From: Clostridia bacterium UC5.1-1C12 | GTDB taxonomy: Bacteria; Bacillota_I; Bacilli_A; Erysipelotrichales; Erysipelotrichaceae | Length of the DNA: 64,000 nucleotides | NCBI GenBank assembly: GCA_001305055.1 | Contig: BBZX01000012.1 | Span: forward strand, 40,405-104,404 | Direction: 5' to 3' | In this document: positions 62,687-64,000 of the stretch, piece after piece | Position numbering within the stretch: position 1 is the stretch's first letter | How the letters are laid out: every line of letters begins with the position of its first letter | Position numbers and translations under genes: made by a program | The notes under the pieces: model-generated | Told to the model about the DNA's origin: nothing | Databases searched by the model: none | What the model saw: only the letters and a program-made list of their open reading frames with translations

Positions 62687-63794
62687 TTAATAACAGTTTT
62701 CATTAATAATTTTTACTAATTCATCTTCGGTTTCAAAGAAAAGATGCGTATAAACACCAAGGACGGTTTCTACATTATCACCTAGACGTGAGGCTATGGC
62801 TTTAATGTTGGCACCTTTATTAATCAGGAATGAGGCGTGAGAATGTCTTAAATCATGGATGCGGATTACCGGAACGCCAGCAAATTCAGCGTATTGTTTA
62901 AATAACACGCCGATATATTTAATACCTAACGGCTGCTCATCACCAAATACAAAATTGGTACGGGAGAAATTTTCTTCTTGGGATACTCTGGCATAACGGT
63001 CTCGCATGATTTTGATCAGCATGTCCGGCATTTTTATCGTTCTGATGCTGTTTTTGGTTTTAGGGGGTGTAAGTTTATAAGGAATACCTTTTAATTGCTG
63101 AGCAATTGTCTTATTGATTTTAACTGTATTATTATCAAAGTTAATATCGTTCCAGTTCAAGGCAAGGCTTTCCCCTTTACGGCAGCCCATGAAGTATTGG
63201 AAATTATAGAAGCAATAGTAGCGGTTGTGTTTGTTCTGATCTACGTTTTCTATGAAAGCTGAAAATTCGTCGTAGGTCCAGAAATGGATTTCTTCCTCGA
63301 GCTCATCGGGTCTTACCAGTTTAGCGACCTTATCTACTGGATTGCTTTCAAGCAGGTCTTCTCGCACAGCATAGGCGAGTATTTTATGAGCAAGGCTTCT
63401 GATTTTATTTACGTATGAAGTGCTGGCGCCGTTTTTCTCCATTTCGTCAAGGATGACTTGTATGGTTGCTGGTTTAATGTCACACAAACATACTGGACGG
63501 AGACGGACGAGTTTTGTTAATCCGAATTTATCATTTTGAATGGTTGTGCTTTTGCGCACGTTGCGGCGGTCTTCAAAGTAGATTTCGCAGAGCTTGCCAA
63601 ATGTTACTGTGCTGCCCGTTCTTACCTCGTAGCGTTCTAGTTTCTTTCTTCATTATGAAATTTTTTTCAAGTATGCGTGCATCTTCCAGACAGGTGCATC
63701 CCTTGGCTAATCGATTGTAGAATACACTTCTGCCGTCTGGTAGTGTGTATTTCCCTTTGTAGTAAAATTTATTATCCCTTTGATAAACAGACAT
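62687..63794 (-). CDS. Tyrosine recombinase/integrase (frameshift)
   Basis: Phage- or ICE-type integrase of about 368 residues. An N-terminal arm-binding domain (RDNKFYYKGKYTLPDGR) precedes a core-binding domain and the catalytic domain with MGCRKGES (Arg I), IRIHDLRHSHASFL (HxxR) and LGVYTHLF (nucleophile Tyr). The frame breaks near 63625 (+1 or -2 A, restoring RTGSTVTFGKLCEIYFEDRR). The start has GAGGAGG. It faces the unknown gene and marks the end of an integrated element or its scar. Confidence 0.88.
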
Positions 63795-64000
63795 ATTATT
63801 AATTCCTCCTCTGGGGTTATGGGTTTAATTTATCATATAGGGTTGATAATTTACAAGGAGAAATGATGTTTATTTCATTTATATTGATTTTTATTTTGTT
63901 AAAAACATCAATGAGTTTGATTTTTCATTTTGTGTAACCAGATACAGTTATAATATTAATTTTTATATTCAAAAACACAAAAATCTCTACTTCTTCAGTC
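63795..64000 (-). promoter_or_regulatory. Upstream region of the integrase
   Basis: A weak minus-strand promoter (TTGTAA, 18, TAAATT) overlaps the dyad TTATCA-N8-TGATAA (63830-63849), a possible operator for the integrase. The rest is AT-rich with no gene. Confidence 0.3.

Noticed and set aside
62640..62690. tRNA attachment site for the integrase
   Set aside because: I could not find a tRNA gene or its 3' end near the integrase, and the window stops before the other junction.

Overview
The window reads as a low-to-moderate GC Gram-positive (Firmicutes) chromosome, most likely a gut Erysipelotrichia-type bacterium. This rests on gene content and order, not on a database match. Shine-Dalgarno sites are strong, PTS systems with PRD regulators are abundant, CcpA-type cre sites occur, there is a T-box leader, and the order rpmE-tdk-prfA-prmC-(spoIIR position)-tsaC-rpiB-glyA and upp-atp matches Bacillus. 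I see no rRNA, tRNA or CRISPR array.

Layout. 1-7.6 kb: upp-atpZ-atpI-atpBEFHAGDC on the minus strand; the c subunit carries a two-carboxylate motif that suggests Na+ coupling. 8.0-10.8 kb: a LysR regulator divergent from a secreted FMN/FAD reductase, with two palindromic operators between them. 11.0-17.3 kb: a DUF3788-like gene and the housekeeping run glyA, rpiB, tsaC, a SpoIIR-like protein, prmC, prfA, tdk, rpmE. 17.4-26.5 kb: a PRD regulator and an operon of an ascorbate-type PTS with three different pyruvate aldolase families and a SIS isomerase; between them lie a lipoprotein gene and an HTH protein with a superoxide-reductase-like domain. 26.6-37.0 kb: a galactose module in which response regulator, histidine kinase and two anchored binding proteins precede mglB-mglA-mglC; MglC has a long coiled-coil N-terminus. 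37.1-51.8 kb: two beta-glucoside PTS regulons. One is a GntR regulon including a gamma-glutamyltransferase-like enzyme; the other is PRD-controlled, with two GH1 enzymes and a KDG-permease-like protein. 51.9-64 kb: accessory genes, namely a SWIM protein, a YtrA-type GntR/ABC system, a YhfC-like membrane protein, an M14 carboxypeptidase, a T-box-controlled amino-acid ABC transporter, a decayed SNF2 helicase fragment, an unknown gene and a tyrosine integrase.

The most important caveat is that about 35 reading frames, including essential genes (atpD, atpG, atpH, glyA, prmC), are broken by shifts that restoring one base in a short homopolymer would repair. The pattern is typical of uncorrected long-read assembly error, so I annotate these as single genes spanning the shift and give each shift position.

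Carbon-source logic dominates. Cre-like sites overlap the promoters of the ascorbate-type PTS operon, the galactose regulatory operon and the second PRD regulator, and one lies upstream of mglB. Local operators (GntR, PRD, LysR, YtrA types) give each module its own control.
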